Source: Neobacillus rhizophilus
GTDB lineage: Bacteria > Bacillota > Bacilli > Bacillales > Cytobacillaceae
Direction of reading: 5' to 3'
NCBI RefSeq assembly: GCF_018343535.1
Contig: NZ_JAGYPF010000007.1
Span: 27,982-79,748 of the forward strand
DNA: 51,767 bases
Numbering within the stretch: position 1 is the first letter of the stretch; each line of letters opens with the position of its first letter. A program made the translations under genes and the position numbers. The notes below the pieces were generated by a model, which was not told where the DNA came from, ran no database searches, and saw only the letters and a program-made list of their open reading frames with translations. Of the stretch, positions 33,459 to 41,715 are shown one piece after another.

Positions 33459-33576
33459 ATATATTTAGAAACTTCAACTAAAACATAAAGATCTTTTACA
33501 CATCTTTCATACTGACTTAATAAACCGATTTTACAATAAGCATGAAAAACAATTTCAACATAAAAGGAGGATATCC

Positions 33577-33759
33577 ATGTTTTTAAGACAATTTACTAAC
33601 AATCGCATGATTACTATTGATTATGATACAAATGGAACTTTGAAGATACTGAAAGGTAAAGTTTGCGGTGTTAATTTAAAAGAACAAGTTCTTTTTTTAA
33701 AGGATGAAAAGCAAAAGTCCTTTTCAATTAAATTATCAGGTATTAGACATATTCATTAG
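33577..33759 (+). CDS. Small protein of unknown function
   Basis: A 60-residue basic protein, not recognised. The hydrophobic alternation (LKILKGKVCGVNLKEQVLFL, FSIKLSGIRHI) suggests a small beta barrel or sheet, loosely like YolD-type or Sm-like domains, but this is only a pattern. The binding site AAAAGGAGG is excellent. It is convergent with phoU, whose stop lies 26 bp away, and no promoter was identified. Confidence 0.65.
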   Translation: MFLRQFTNNRMITIDYDTNGTLKILKGKVCGVNLKEQVLFLKDEKQKSFSIKLSGIRHIH

Positions 33760-33785
33760 CTCTATCATCATTCTAATGAACAATC

Positions 33786-34445
33786 TTAAGCATTTAAATC
33801 ATAACGTTCTCCGGTCACAAGGTAAATAACATGCTCACCAATATTGGTTGAGTGGTCCGCAATCCTTTCGATATATCTGCATACAAATGCTAACTGATTA
33901 ATTTGATTAATATGATCAGGATATTTCTGTACATATCCCATAAGCTCTTTTATAAGTTTTCCATACATTTCATCGACCTTATCGTCTTTCTTTGCACACG
34001 TCTTTGCCAGTTCGACATCTTCCGAGAGGAAAGCGTTTAAAGAATCACTTAGCATCTCCAATGCAAGATTCATCATAATCGGAATGTCGACTATTTCTTT
34101 AATATGTTTTTCTTTGCCGATATGTACCGTTGATTTTGCAATATTAACAGCATTATCAGCAATACGTTCGACCTCTGATGATATTTTTAGAGCGACAATG
34201 ATTTTCCGGAGATCCCTTGCTACGGGAGATTCCTTTGCAATTAGGATAATGGCTTTATTATTAATTTCATGTTCCAAATCATCGATGATTGTATCATTTT
34301 GAATAATCTCATTTGATTTATCAATATCTTGATTTATTAGGGCATTAATACTTTCCTTAATGGCATTTTCCGATTTGCGGGCCATTTCCATCAGCATATC
34401 TTTTAATTCTTTTAAATGACTATCGAATTTTGACCTTGTATTCAC
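33786..34445 (-). CDS. phoU: Phosphate transport regulator PhoU
   Basis: About 219 residues, built of two PhoU three-helix repeats that bind metal clusters. It links Pst transport to PhoR signalling and limits phosphate uptake. The family signatures ESAIKE-like NAIKESINALINQD, KISSEVERIADNAVNIAK and the repeat FVCRYIERIADHSTNIGEHVIYLV are clear. The annotated upstream GTG (34454) has no room for a binding site; the GTG three codons later (34445) has AGGGGTGA about seven bases before it and is preferred. It is the last gene of the pst operon, five bases or so after pstBB. Confidence 0.9.
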   Translation of the reverse strand: MNTRSKFDSHLKELKDMLMEMARKSENAIKESINALINQDIDKSNEIIQNDTIIDDLEHEINNKAIILIAKESPVARDLRKIIVALKISSEVERIADNAVNIAKSTVHIGKEKHIKEIVDIPIMMNLALEMLSDSLNAFLSEDVELAKTCAKKDDKVDEMYGKLIKELMGYVQKYPDHINQINQLAFVCRYIERIADHSTNIGEHVIYLVTGERYDLNA

Positions 34446-34459
34446 TATTGTCACCCCTA

Positions 34460-35233
34460 TTATCCAAATCTCCCTGTAATATACCCTTCAGTCCGTTCAT
34501 CCCTTGGGTTCGAGAAAATCTTTGAAGTTTCATCGAGTTCAATTAATTCTCCCATTAAAAAGAAAGCTGTTTTATCCGACACTCTTGAGGCTTGCTGCAT
34601 ATTGTGCGTCACAATGACAATCGTATATTTTTCCTTTAGTTCCAAAATTAATTCTTCAATTTTCAAGGTGGAAATGGGATCAAGGGCCGATGTTGGCTCA
34701 TCCATTAATAAGACCTCTGGTTTTGTAGCAAGAGCCCTGGCAATACACAGCCTTTGCTGCTGGCCGCCCGAAAGCCCGAGAGCAGGTGCATGTAACCTGT
34801 CCTTCACCTCATCCCACAAAGCAACGTTCATCAATGATTTCGTGACAATCTCATCCAGATGCTTCTTTTTTTTGATTCCATGGATTCTGGGTCCGTAAGC
34901 GACATTATCATAAATTGACTGTGGAAAGGGATTTCCTTTTTGAAAGACCATTCCAACCTTTTTCCGCAATTCTACCAAGTCCAATTTTTCATTTAATATA
35001 TTGTGGCCATTAAAATTGATTTCCCCCGTCATCTTAACATTCGAAACATAATTAATCATCAAGTTCAACGTCTTTACAAAGGTTGACTTTCCACACCCGG
35101 AAGGACCAATCATAGCTGTGACCTCTTTTTTGATAATCGGAAAATTAATATTCTTTAATGCATGATGTTCACCATACCATAAATTAAGGTCCTTTATATC
35201 AAATACATTCCTGGTTAAGGTTGTAAACGTCAC
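34460..35233 (-). CDS. pstB: Phosphate ABC transporter ATPase PstB (second, PstBB-type)
   Basis: A 257-residue ATPase that powers phosphate import. Walker A is GPSGCGKST, the Q-loop FQKGNPFP, the ABC signature LSGGQQQR, Walker B VLLMDEP, and the switch His is in VTHNMQQA. FQKGNPFP differs from the usual FQKPNPFP found in the neighbouring copy. The start is GTG behind AAGGGGGG. Bacillus species commonly carry two pstB genes in tandem; the two may form a heterodimer. Confidence 0.92.
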   Translation of the reverse strand: MTFTTLTRNVFDIKDLNLWYGEHHALKNINFPIIKKEVTAMIGPSGCGKSTFVKTLNLMINYVSNVKMTGEINFNGHNILNEKLDLVELRKKVGMVFQKGNPFPQSIYDNVAYGPRIHGIKKKKHLDEIVTKSLMNVALWDEVKDRLHAPALGLSGGQQQRLCIARALATKPEVLLMDEPTSALDPISTLKIEELILELKEKYTIVIVTHNMQQASRVSDKTAFFLMGELIELDETSKIFSNPRDERTEGYITGRFG

Positions 35234-35245
35234 ACCATTCCCCCC

Positions 35246-36067
35246 TTATCCGAATCTTCCCGAGATATATTCCTCTGTTTTTTTGACAGATGGATTCGTA
35301 AATATCGTATCGGTGATGTCATATTCTATCAAATCACCGCTCAGGAAGAAGGCTGTTTTATCAGAAATACGAGACGCTTGCTGCATATTATGAGTAACAA
35401 TTATGATTGAATAGTCCTTTTTCAACTCCACGATAAGATCCTCAACCTTGGCATTCGAGATAGGATCCAGCGCTGAAGATGGCTCGTCAAGGAGCATGAC
35501 AGTTGGCTTCATAGCGATCGTCCGAGCAATGCAGAGACGTTGCTGCTGCCCTCCAGACAGTGATAATGCGGATTTATGCAGACGATCTTTTACTTCCTCC
35601 CATAATGCTGCTTTCTGAAGACTCTCCTCAACGATTTCATCAAGCTTGCTTTTCTTTCTGATGCCTGCAAACTTCAAAGCGTGGGTGATATTATCATAAA
35701 TGGATTTTGGAAATGGATTCGGCTTTTGAAAGACCATCCCGATTTCTTTCCGTAACGCTACAACATTTATTTGCTCTGATAATATATTTAGGTCATCATA
35801 GATAATTTCCCCTTCTGCCCTTGCTCCGGGTATCAAATCATTCATTCTGTTAATACTGCGCAAAAATGTCGATTTACCGCATCCAGACGGACCTATAAGG
35901 GCAGTTACTGAATTTTTCTCAATATCCATTGATATTCCATTAACAGCTCGTTTTTCTCCATAGAAAATTTCTAAGTTTTTAACATGCAAAACCATATTTT
36001 GTTGCTGATTTTCTTTACTTTGAATCAAGTCTGTTTCGGCTGGTCTTTGCTTCATTGCTGTCGCCAT
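35246..36067 (-). CDS. pstB: Phosphate ABC transporter ATPase PstB (first, PstBA-type)
   Basis: A 273-residue ATPase paralogous to the gene that follows. It has a 28-residue N-terminal extension before LHVKNLEIFYGEKRAV. Walker A GPSGCGKST, Q-loop FQKPNPFP, signature LSGGQQQR, Walker B VMLLDEP and VTHNMQQA are all present. AGGTG precedes the ATG, 16 bp after the pstA stop. Confidence 0.93.
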   Translation of the reverse strand: MATAMKQRPAETDLIQSKENQQQNMVLHVKNLEIFYGEKRAVNGISMDIEKNSVTALIGPSGCGKSTFLRSINRMNDLIPGARAEGEIIYDDLNILSEQINVVALRKEIGMVFQKPNPFPKSIYDNITHALKFAGIRKKSKLDEIVEESLQKAALWEEVKDRLHKSALSLSGGQQQRLCIARTIAMKPTVMLLDEPSSALDPISNAKVEDLIVELKKDYSIIIVTHNMQQASRISDKTAFFLSGDLIEYDITDTIFTNPSVKKTEEYISGRFG

Positions 36068-36083
36068 GTTTTTTCACCTGCTT

Positions 36084-36971
36084 TTATTTAGTTGCCGTGA
36101 TTTTGCGATGAATCAAGCTTCCAATCCATCTTGCCAATAAATTAAAAATTAATACGGAAAGGACTAAAACGGCAGCCGCACCGCTTGAGACCTCTTCCAC
36201 ATCAGGAATTAAGCCTTGAGTATTGACAGCCCAAATGTGTACTGCCAAGGTCTCCGCCGGACGAAAAATATTTAATGGGGATGTGGCAGAAAAGGGGTTC
36301 CAGTTTGCATAATCAAGTCTTGGTGTAGACAAGCCGGCAGTAAATAATAATGCCGCTGCTTCCCCAAATACACGGCCCGAAGCAAGGATGATACCGGTTA
36401 AAATCGTGGGAAATGCACTAGGCAAAATTACCGTTTTAATGGTGTGCCAATGAGTAATCCCTAATGCAAGGCTGGCCTCTTTTAACTCCCGGGGAACAGA
36501 CCGAATCGCATCCTCACTCACCCGCACAATGACTGGCAGATTGAATACGGTAAGAGCTAATGCCCCCCCTAAAATCGTATAACCCCATCCAGTTAAATTA
36601 ACAAACATCAATAAACCAAACATTCCAATCACAATTGAAGGCAGAGAGGCTAGAACTTCGATACAAGAACGAATAGTATCAGTAATCTTTCCAGGTTTAG
36701 CATATTCCGCCATATAAATTCCTCCGCCCAACCCTAATGGGACGGCAATTACCATCGTAATGACCAAAACATACAAGGAATTGAACAATTGGTCACGGAT
36801 TCCCCCTCCAGCTCTTACGTTGCTTGAGGGAGTTGTTAGGAAATCAAGCGATATATTTTTTAATCCGTTAACCAAAATATAGTAAAAAAGACTAACAAGA
36901 ATTGCAATGATAATAAGTGCTATGCAATAGAACACACCAGTAGCTATTCGGTCAGCGGTTTTCGTATTCAT
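36084..36971 (-). CDS. pstA: Phosphate ABC transporter permease PstA
   Basis: A 295-residue permease with six membrane helices. The coupling-loop EAA-like motif is LKEASLALGITHWHTIKTVILPSAFPTILTGIILASGRVFGEAAALLFTAG. Its ATG overlaps the pstC stop by one base (TAATG), with AAGGAGGAAA inside pstC as binding site, so a longer frame starting at 37055 is rejected. It pairs with PstC to form the channel. Confidence 0.93.
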   Translation of the reverse strand: MNTKTADRIATGVFYCIALIIIAILVSLFYYILVNGLKNISLDFLTTPSSNVRAGGGIRDQLFNSLYVLVITMVIAVPLGLGGGIYMAEYAKPGKITDTIRSCIEVLASLPSIVIGMFGLLMFVNLTGWGYTILGGALALTVFNLPVIVRVSEDAIRSVPRELKEASLALGITHWHTIKTVILPSAFPTILTGIILASGRVFGEAAALLFTAGLSTPRLDYANWNPFSATSPLNIFRPAETLAVHIWAVNTQGLIPDVEEVSSGAAAVLVLSVLIFNLLARWIGSLIHRKITATK

Positions 36972-37891
36972 TACAATTTCCTCCTTGCTGATAAATAACG
37001 AATGAGGAGAATAAATGCGAACGACATGACTAATAGGATCAATCCCATCGACCAAAGGGTATTATTTTCCACACTTCCATATGTAGTATGACCCATGTTT
37101 AACGTAATAATGGTTGTTAACGTGGCAGAAGCATCCAATAAGCTTGAAGGCAAATTCTTCACGTTTCCGATGACCATTTGAACTGCCAACGCTTCACCAA
37201 ATGCTCTCGCCATTCCTAGTACGATGGCCGTCAGCAGTGATGGCATGGCAGCAGGAATAAGTACTTTTTTGATGGTTTGCCAACGGGTGGCACCCAAAGC
37301 AAAAGAACCTTCTCTTAAGGCCCCTGGCAGAGAACCCATTGCATCGGTAGCGATGGATGTTACTGTTGGCAAAATCATAATGGAAAGAACAATGGTTCCG
37401 GAAAGCAGGCTGAATCCAAGTCCTCCTATATTTTCCCGGATAAAAGGGACTAATACGGAAAGCCCGATGAACCCATATACAACCGAAGGAATTCCAACTA
37501 ACAACTCAATAACAGGTTGTAATATTTTTCTTCCCCAGGATGAGGAAATTTCTGTCATAAAGATGGCCCCGCCAATCCCTAATGGCGCTGCAACAAGTGC
37601 CGAGAGAAAGGTGACGGCAAATGAGCCAAAAATAAATGGCAGTGTACCATATTTCGGATTAGCCTTATCCGTAGGATTCCAAGTCTTACTAGTTATGAAT
37701 TCGATAAGGCTGATACCATCTTTTATAAAGGATTGGAGCCCTTTTGTCCCTAGAAATATCGTAATGGCAATAGTGGCAGAAATCATAATGACAGCACATA
37801 AGATGACCAAGGCCTTTCCCCTAAATTCCCCACCCAGCCAATCTTGGCCGGACTTCAGCAGCCTATCTTTTGCAGAACTCACTTTTTCCAT
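36971..37891 (-). CDS. pstC: Phosphate ABC transporter permease PstC
   Basis: A 306-residue permease with about six membrane helices. The signature region reads GSLPGALREGSFALGATRWQTIKKVLIPAAMPSLLTAIVLGMARAFGEALAVQMVIGN. I placed the start at the ATG giving MEKVSSAK, which has GGGGG ten bases upstream; a frame from 37942 would overlap the intergenic hairpin. It follows pstS after 76 bp. Confidence 0.93.
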   Translation of the reverse strand: MEKVSSAKDRLLKSGQDWLGGEFRGKALVILCAVIMISATIAITIFLGTKGLQSFIKDGISLIEFITSKTWNPTDKANPKYGTLPFIFGSFAVTFLSALVAAPLGIGGAIFMTEISSSWGRKILQPVIELLVGIPSVVYGFIGLSVLVPFIRENIGGLGFSLLSGTIVLSIMILPTVTSIATDAMGSLPGALREGSFALGATRWQTIKKVLIPAAMPSLLTAIVLGMARAFGEALAVQMVIGNVKNLPSSLLDASATLTTIITLNMGHTTYGSVENNTLWSMGLILLVMSFAFILLIRYLSARRKL

Positions 37892-37920
37892 ATTGCACCA
37901 ACCCCCTAAAACTACGTCAT

Positions 37921-37950
37921 AAGGGTAAATGTGGTGACACATTTACCCTT
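37921..37950 (-). other. Perfect 13-bp stem-loop between pstS and pstC
   Basis: AAGGGTAAATGTG and CACATTTACCCTT pair perfectly around GTGA. No T-run follows on the minus strand, so it looks like an RNA-stabilising or processing hairpin at the 3' end of pstS rather than a terminator. This would raise pstS above the permease genes. Confidence 0.7.
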
Positions 37951-37967
37951 TAACTGCTACATACGAC

Positions 37968-38879
37968 CTATTTGTTTGTTTGATTACCTTTCGCGTCACG
38001 TTCTACCTTCATTTTTGTTACAGGTAAATAGCCCTGCTCTTTTAATAACTTGTTTTGAACATCAGCAGACATTAAATAGTCCAAAAATGCTTTTGTCGCA
38101 CCGCTTGGTTCACCCTTGGTATAAGAGTGTTCGTACGCCCAAACTGGGAATTTGCCTGATTGGACATTTTCATCTGTTGGTTCAACGCCATCTATAGATA
38201 GTGGAGTTACTTTATCATCTGTAAAGTATGAGAAAGCTAAATAACCAACTGCACCAGCGGTTTCATTAACAATTTTTTTAACCGTGTTAGATGAATCTTC
38301 TGTAATTCCTTCCGCAGGTGTTGCTCCATCAAGAGCAAATTTATTGAATACTGCACGAGTACCTGAAGCATCAGGGCGGTTGACTAATACGATTTTTTGA
38401 TCCTTACCGCCAACATCTTTCCAGTTTGTAATTTTGCCTGTAAAAACCTTAATAAGGTTTTCTTTTGAAATGTCTTTAATTCCGACACCTGGGTTAACTG
38501 CGGCAGTGATTCCAACAACCGCAACTTTATGATCCACTAATTGGTCAGCTGGAATCCCTTGTTTTTCTTCCGCGAAAACATCAGAGTTTCCGATTTGAAC
38601 AGATCCTTCCGCAACCTGTGATAAACCAGTACCAGATCCGCCAGCGTTTACTTGAATATCTACTTTAGGATTATTAGCCATAAATTCTTCCGCCGCTGCC
38701 GCTACAAGGGGCTGCATGGCAGAAGAGCCAGAAACGACCAAGGAACCAGAAAGTTCTTTTCCGGCTTTATCACCGGTATCTTTAGTTGTGTCTTTTTTCG
38801 CTCCTCCGGCGCACGCAGCTGCAAATAACATTAAAGCTACAATTGTCATCAATAGGCTGATTTTTTTTAAACTTTTCAT
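37968..38879 (-). CDS. pstS: Phosphate-binding lipoprotein PstS (operon copy)
   Basis: A 303-residue lipoprotein, the first gene of pstS-pstC-pstA-pstBA-pstBB-phoU. Lipobox LFAAAC, then a short Lys/Asp/Thr-rich tether. The phosphate-contact motifs GSSAMQPL, GGSGTGLSQV, GNSDVFAEE and NRPDASGTRA match the second copy at 31978..32907 almost exactly. GGGAGG precedes the ATG. Upstream, only weak PhoP-like hexamers (TTCACA, TCAAGG, TTTAGG) and a GCATCAT/ATGATGC hairpin at 38920..38941 are visible, unlike the clean box of the duplicate. Confidence 0.94.
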   Translation of the reverse strand: MKSLKKISLLMTIVALMLFAAACAGGAKKDTTKDTGDKAGKELSGSLVVSGSSAMQPLVAAAAEEFMANNPKVDIQVNAGGSGTGLSQVAEGSVQIGNSDVFAEEKQGIPADQLVDHKVAVVGITAAVNPGVGIKDISKENLIKVFTGKITNWKDVGGKDQKIVLVNRPDASGTRAVFNKFALDGATPAEGITEDSSNTVKKIVNETAGAVGYLAFSYFTDDKVTPLSIDGVEPTDENVQSGKFPVWAYEHSYTKGEPSGATKAFLDYLMSADVQNKLLKEQGYLPVTKMKVERDAKGNQTNK

Positions 38880-39102
38880 TTTCGTAAATTCCTCCCGGAT
38901 AAGGTTAGTATTAGGAATAGCATCATTCCTTTTTATGATGCCTCTGCCAAAAATAAATATTTAAGTAAGATAAAAACTTTTCAAGGCAAGCAGCATTTAC
39001 TACCTTTGTCCTAAAATATTCCTTGACGTTCTGTGAATTTATTTTTTCAAAAAATTGAACATTAGAAGGGAAAATAGATTAAAAAGTAAGAGAGGGATTA
39101 GC

Positions 39103-39312
39103 ATGTCCGAAGGTGAACAAAACAAAAATAAGGCTAAGGAAGTAAATCAATATTTAAGTCAAAAATTTAAAGATTATAGTGCAAGATACTCTCAGGTAAA
39201 TTCCGAAACAGAAAAGGCTAATCAAGAAATTCAGGAACAATTCTATGGAGAAAAAGAAGACAATCTTCTTCCTTTTCATGTTGATAGTAACAATCCTCCC
39301 ATAAAAAAATAG
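39103..39312 (+). CDS. Small hydrophilic protein of unknown function
   Basis: A 69-residue, charged, Gln/Glu/Lys/Asn-rich protein (NKNKAKEVNQYLSQKFKDYSAR..., ending NNPPIKK), probably largely helical or disordered. Not recognised. The ATG at 39103 has GAGAGGG upstream; an in-frame start at 39055 lacks one. It diverges from the pst operon and converges on glmS. Confidence 0.6.
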   Translation: MSEGEQNKNKAKEVNQYLSQKFKDYSARYSQVNSETEKANQEIQEQFYGEKEDNLLPFHVDSNNPPIKK

Positions 39313-39332
39313 CAAGCGTTAGATCAAATGTA

Positions 39333-39460
39333 TGGGACGGTTCTTCTGTCTCCTTTTGGGGGAAACCGGTAAAACCCGTCTCCGCATCAAGTTACGCCCA
39401 AATACAAAAAAAAGACGGCTCTTTTGCTTCAAAAACTGAAGCAAAAGAACCGTCCCCATG
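39333..39460. repeat. Two copies of a GGGACGGTTCTT-type dispersed word
   Basis: GGGACGGTTCTTCTGTCTCC lies near 39334 and its complement-like partner AAAAGAACCGTCCCC near 39444. A third copy, AGAAGAACCGTCCCC, lies at about 16918-16932. The copy at 39444 forms one arm of the glmS terminator. Confidence 0.55.
39407..39455 (-). terminator. Terminator of glmS
   Basis: GACGGCTCTTTTGCTTC pairs with GAAGCAAAAGAACCGTC (one mismatch) around a 7-nt loop, and the minus strand ends in eight T residues. Confidence 0.9.
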
Positions 39461-39462
39461 CC

Positions 39463-41265
39463 TTACTCCACTGTTACCGACTTCGCGAGGTTACGTGGTT
39501 TGTCGACGTCGCAGTCGCGGTGAAGGGCTGCGTAGTAGGCAAGGATTTGTAATGGTATGACAGAGATAAGTGGTGTTAATAATTCGTGCACTTCTGGAAT
39601 GACGAAGCTGTCTTCGTCCATGTTAAGTCCGTTCATTGAGATAATGCATGGATTGGCGCCGCGGGCAACAACTTCCTTCACATTGCCGCGAATGCTTAAA
39701 TTCACGCTTTCCTGAGTGGCAAGAGCAACGACCGGAGTACCTTCTTCGATTAAGGCAATCGTTCCATGCTTTAACTCCCCGCCAGCAAAGCCCTCTGCTT
39801 GAATATAAGAAATTTCCTTAAGCTTCAAGGCACCTTCTAAGCCAACATAAAAGTCAATGCCGCGGCCGATAAAGAAAGCATTCCGTGTGACTGAGAAGAA
39901 TTCACGGGCAATGACTTCAAGTATTTCCTTAGAGTCACATAGAACATCCATCGCATTAGCAACTAAGCCAAGCTCATGAATCAGATCAAAGCCAACTTCT
40001 AAACTGCGGCTCTTCGCTGTCACTTCGGCTAAAATTGCAAGAACTGCCAACTGTGCTGTATAAGCCTTAGTCGAAGCTACAGCGATTTCCGGACCTGCAT
40101 GCAGCAATAAGGTATAATCCGCTTCACGTGACAATGTCGATCCAGGCACGTTTGTAATCGTCAACGCCGGATAGCCCATTTCTTTTACCTGAACGAGTAC
40201 GGCACGGCTGTCGGCAGTCTCACCGCTTTGTGAAATGAACACAAACAATGGCTTTTCAGATAAAAGCGGCATATTGTAGCCAAATTCGCTGGAGATATGA
40301 ACCTCAACTGGAATCTTCGCCATTTTTTCAATGAACTGCTTACCCACAAGTCCAGCGTGATAAGAAGTCCCCGCAGCAATGATATATACGCGGTCCGAAG
40401 CGTTTACAGCATCAATGATGTCGCGGTCAATCACAAGCTTGCCCTGCTCATCTTGATAATGTTGAATGATTTTACGAACAACAGCAGGCTGCTCATCAAT
40501 TTCCTTCAACATATAGTGAGGGTATGTTCCCTTTTCAATATCGCTGGCATCAAGCTCGGCTGTGTATGGCGCACGGCTGATGACTTCTCCATCTAAGTTT
40601 TGAATGGTCACAACATCTTTTGTTACAATGACGATTTCTTTATCCATTAATTCAACAAACTGATCGGTTACTTGGAGCATCGCCATGGCATCGCTTGCGA
40701 CTACATTGAAGCCGTCCCCTAGGCCGACAAGCAGCGGGCTTTTATTTTTTGCTACATAAATGGTGTTGTTGTCTTCTGCATCCAAAAGAGCTAATGCATA
40801 AGAGCCATGCAAAAGTGTCAATGTTTTGCGGAAAGCCTCTAATACGCTCAGGCCTTCGTTTGCAAACTTCTCGACAAGCTGCACAATGACTTCTGTATCG
40901 GTTTCACTTTTGAAAGAAACATCCGCTAAATATTCGTGCTTTAGCAGATCATAGTTTTCGATGACGCCGTTATGAACAAGCGTAAAGCGGCCGGATGCGC
41001 TTTGATGCGGGTGGGAATTTCCTCTGCTTGGAACCCCGTGTGTTGCCCAACGTGTATGGCCAATTCCAACGTGTGCCAATACATCTTCATCGACAATGCT
41101 ACGAAGGTCAGCGATGCGGCCTTTTTCCTTAAAAATTTGAATCCCGTCTTCGTTTTTAACAGCTATACCTGCTGAATCATAGCCTCTATATTCAAGCTTT
41201 TCTAAGCCTTTTAGTAAAATTTCTTTCGAATCTAGATTTCCAATATATCCAACAATTCCGCACAT
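39463..41265 (-). CDS. glmS: Glucosamine-6-phosphate synthase (glutamine-hydrolysing)
   Basis: A 600-residue enzyme that makes glucosamine-6-phosphate from fructose-6-phosphate and glutamine, the first step toward UDP-GlcNAc and the cell wall. The N-terminal glutaminase domain starts MCGIVGYIG, with Cys2 as nucleophile after Met removal, and has RWATHG and HNG motifs. Two SIS sugar-isomerase domains follow (ISQSGETADSRA, ASTKAYTAQ), with the end LAKSVTVE. The ATG giving MCGIVG is fixed by the need for Cys2. Expression is controlled by the glmS ribozyme in its leader. Confidence 0.97.
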   Translation of the reverse strand: MCGIVGYIGNLDSKEILLKGLEKLEYRGYDSAGIAVKNEDGIQIFKEKGRIADLRSIVDEDVLAHVGIGHTRWATHGVPSRGNSHPHQSASGRFTLVHNGVIENYDLLKHEYLADVSFKSETDTEVIVQLVEKFANEGLSVLEAFRKTLTLLHGSYALALLDAEDNNTIYVAKNKSPLLVGLGDGFNVVASDAMAMLQVTDQFVELMDKEIVIVTKDVVTIQNLDGEVISRAPYTAELDASDIEKGTYPHYMLKEIDEQPAVVRKIIQHYQDEQGKLVIDRDIIDAVNASDRVYIIAAGTSYHAGLVGKQFIEKMAKIPVEVHISSEFGYNMPLLSEKPLFVFISQSGETADSRAVLVQVKEMGYPALTITNVPGSTLSREADYTLLLHAGPEIAVASTKAYTAQLAVLAILAEVTAKSRSLEVGFDLIHELGLVANAMDVLCDSKEILEVIAREFFSVTRNAFFIGRGIDFYVGLEGALKLKEISYIQAEGFAGGELKHGTIALIEEGTPVVALATQESVNLSIRGNVKEVVARGANPCIISMNGLNMDEDSFVIPEVHELLTPLISVIPLQILAYYAALHRDCDVDKPRNLAKSVTVE

Positions 41266-41384
41266 ATTAATTCTTTTCCTCCCTGATATAGGGGGCAAGA
41301 AGCTTTGGAGGCGTACCTGCCCCCTTATCTCTGTTTTTTATAGGTATCTGTCTATACCTTTTTCAACATTATTTTAGTATGTGC

Positions 41385-41533
41385 ATTTTCTCCCCTTTGT
41401 GCACCGAGTTGCCTCCGTGTTTTAAGGAAGAAATTGACGGTTGTGCGTTTCAACCGGGAGGTATCCGCCGAACATTTCGATAATCCTCCACCTCGTCAAC
41501 TAGCCAAACCCTCTTTCGGCTAGTTCTGGCGCT
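41385..41533 (-). ncRNA. glmS ribozyme (GlcN6P-activated self-cleaving riboswitch)
   Basis: On the minus strand the conserved core reads AGCGCCAGAACT, AGTTGACGAGGTGGAGG, TTATCGA, GGCGGAT and CTCCCGGTTG, in the order known for the ribozyme. Cleavage would be 5' of the G at about 41532. The 3' pairing element (GGTGCACAAAGGGGAG) ends near 41390. Glucosamine-6-phosphate acts as cofactor for cleavage, which destabilises the glmS mRNA. It lies 120 bp before glmS. Confidence 0.95.
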
Positions 41534-41601
41534 TTTGTAAAACAACTGTCCTACCGCTGCCCCCCTTCCAATAACATTGCTTTATTAAACAAAGCAAGTT
41601 A

Positions 41602-41630
41602 ATAGTACATGATACGCATTGGTTCGTCAA
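41602..41630 (-). promoter_or_regulatory. Promoter of the glmS ribozyme transcript
   Basis: TTGACG (41630..41625), 17 bp, TACTAT (41607..41602) on the minus strand. Confidence 0.6.
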
Positions 41631-41663
41631 CTTAAAACTTTATGGCAAAATTTAAACCATACA

Positions 41664-41706
41664 TAATAAAATATGCATAAGGAAATTAGATGTTCCCTTA
41701 TGCATA
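41664..41706 (-). terminator. Hairpin after glmM
   Basis: TATGCATAAGG and CCTTATGCATA are perfect 11-bp arms around 13 nt; the minus strand continues ATTTTATT. It is a partial terminator separating glmM from the glmS promoter. Confidence 0.6.
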
Positions 41707-41715
41707 TAGCGAATT

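Noticed and set aside
37224..37922. 232-codon plus-strand ORF opposite pstC
   Set aside because: Long only because it mirrors a membrane-protein coding sequence; pstC is certain.
38880..39102. Clean PhoP box before the pst operon
   Set aside because: Only degenerate hexamers were found; the clean box belongs to the second pstS at 32988..33026.
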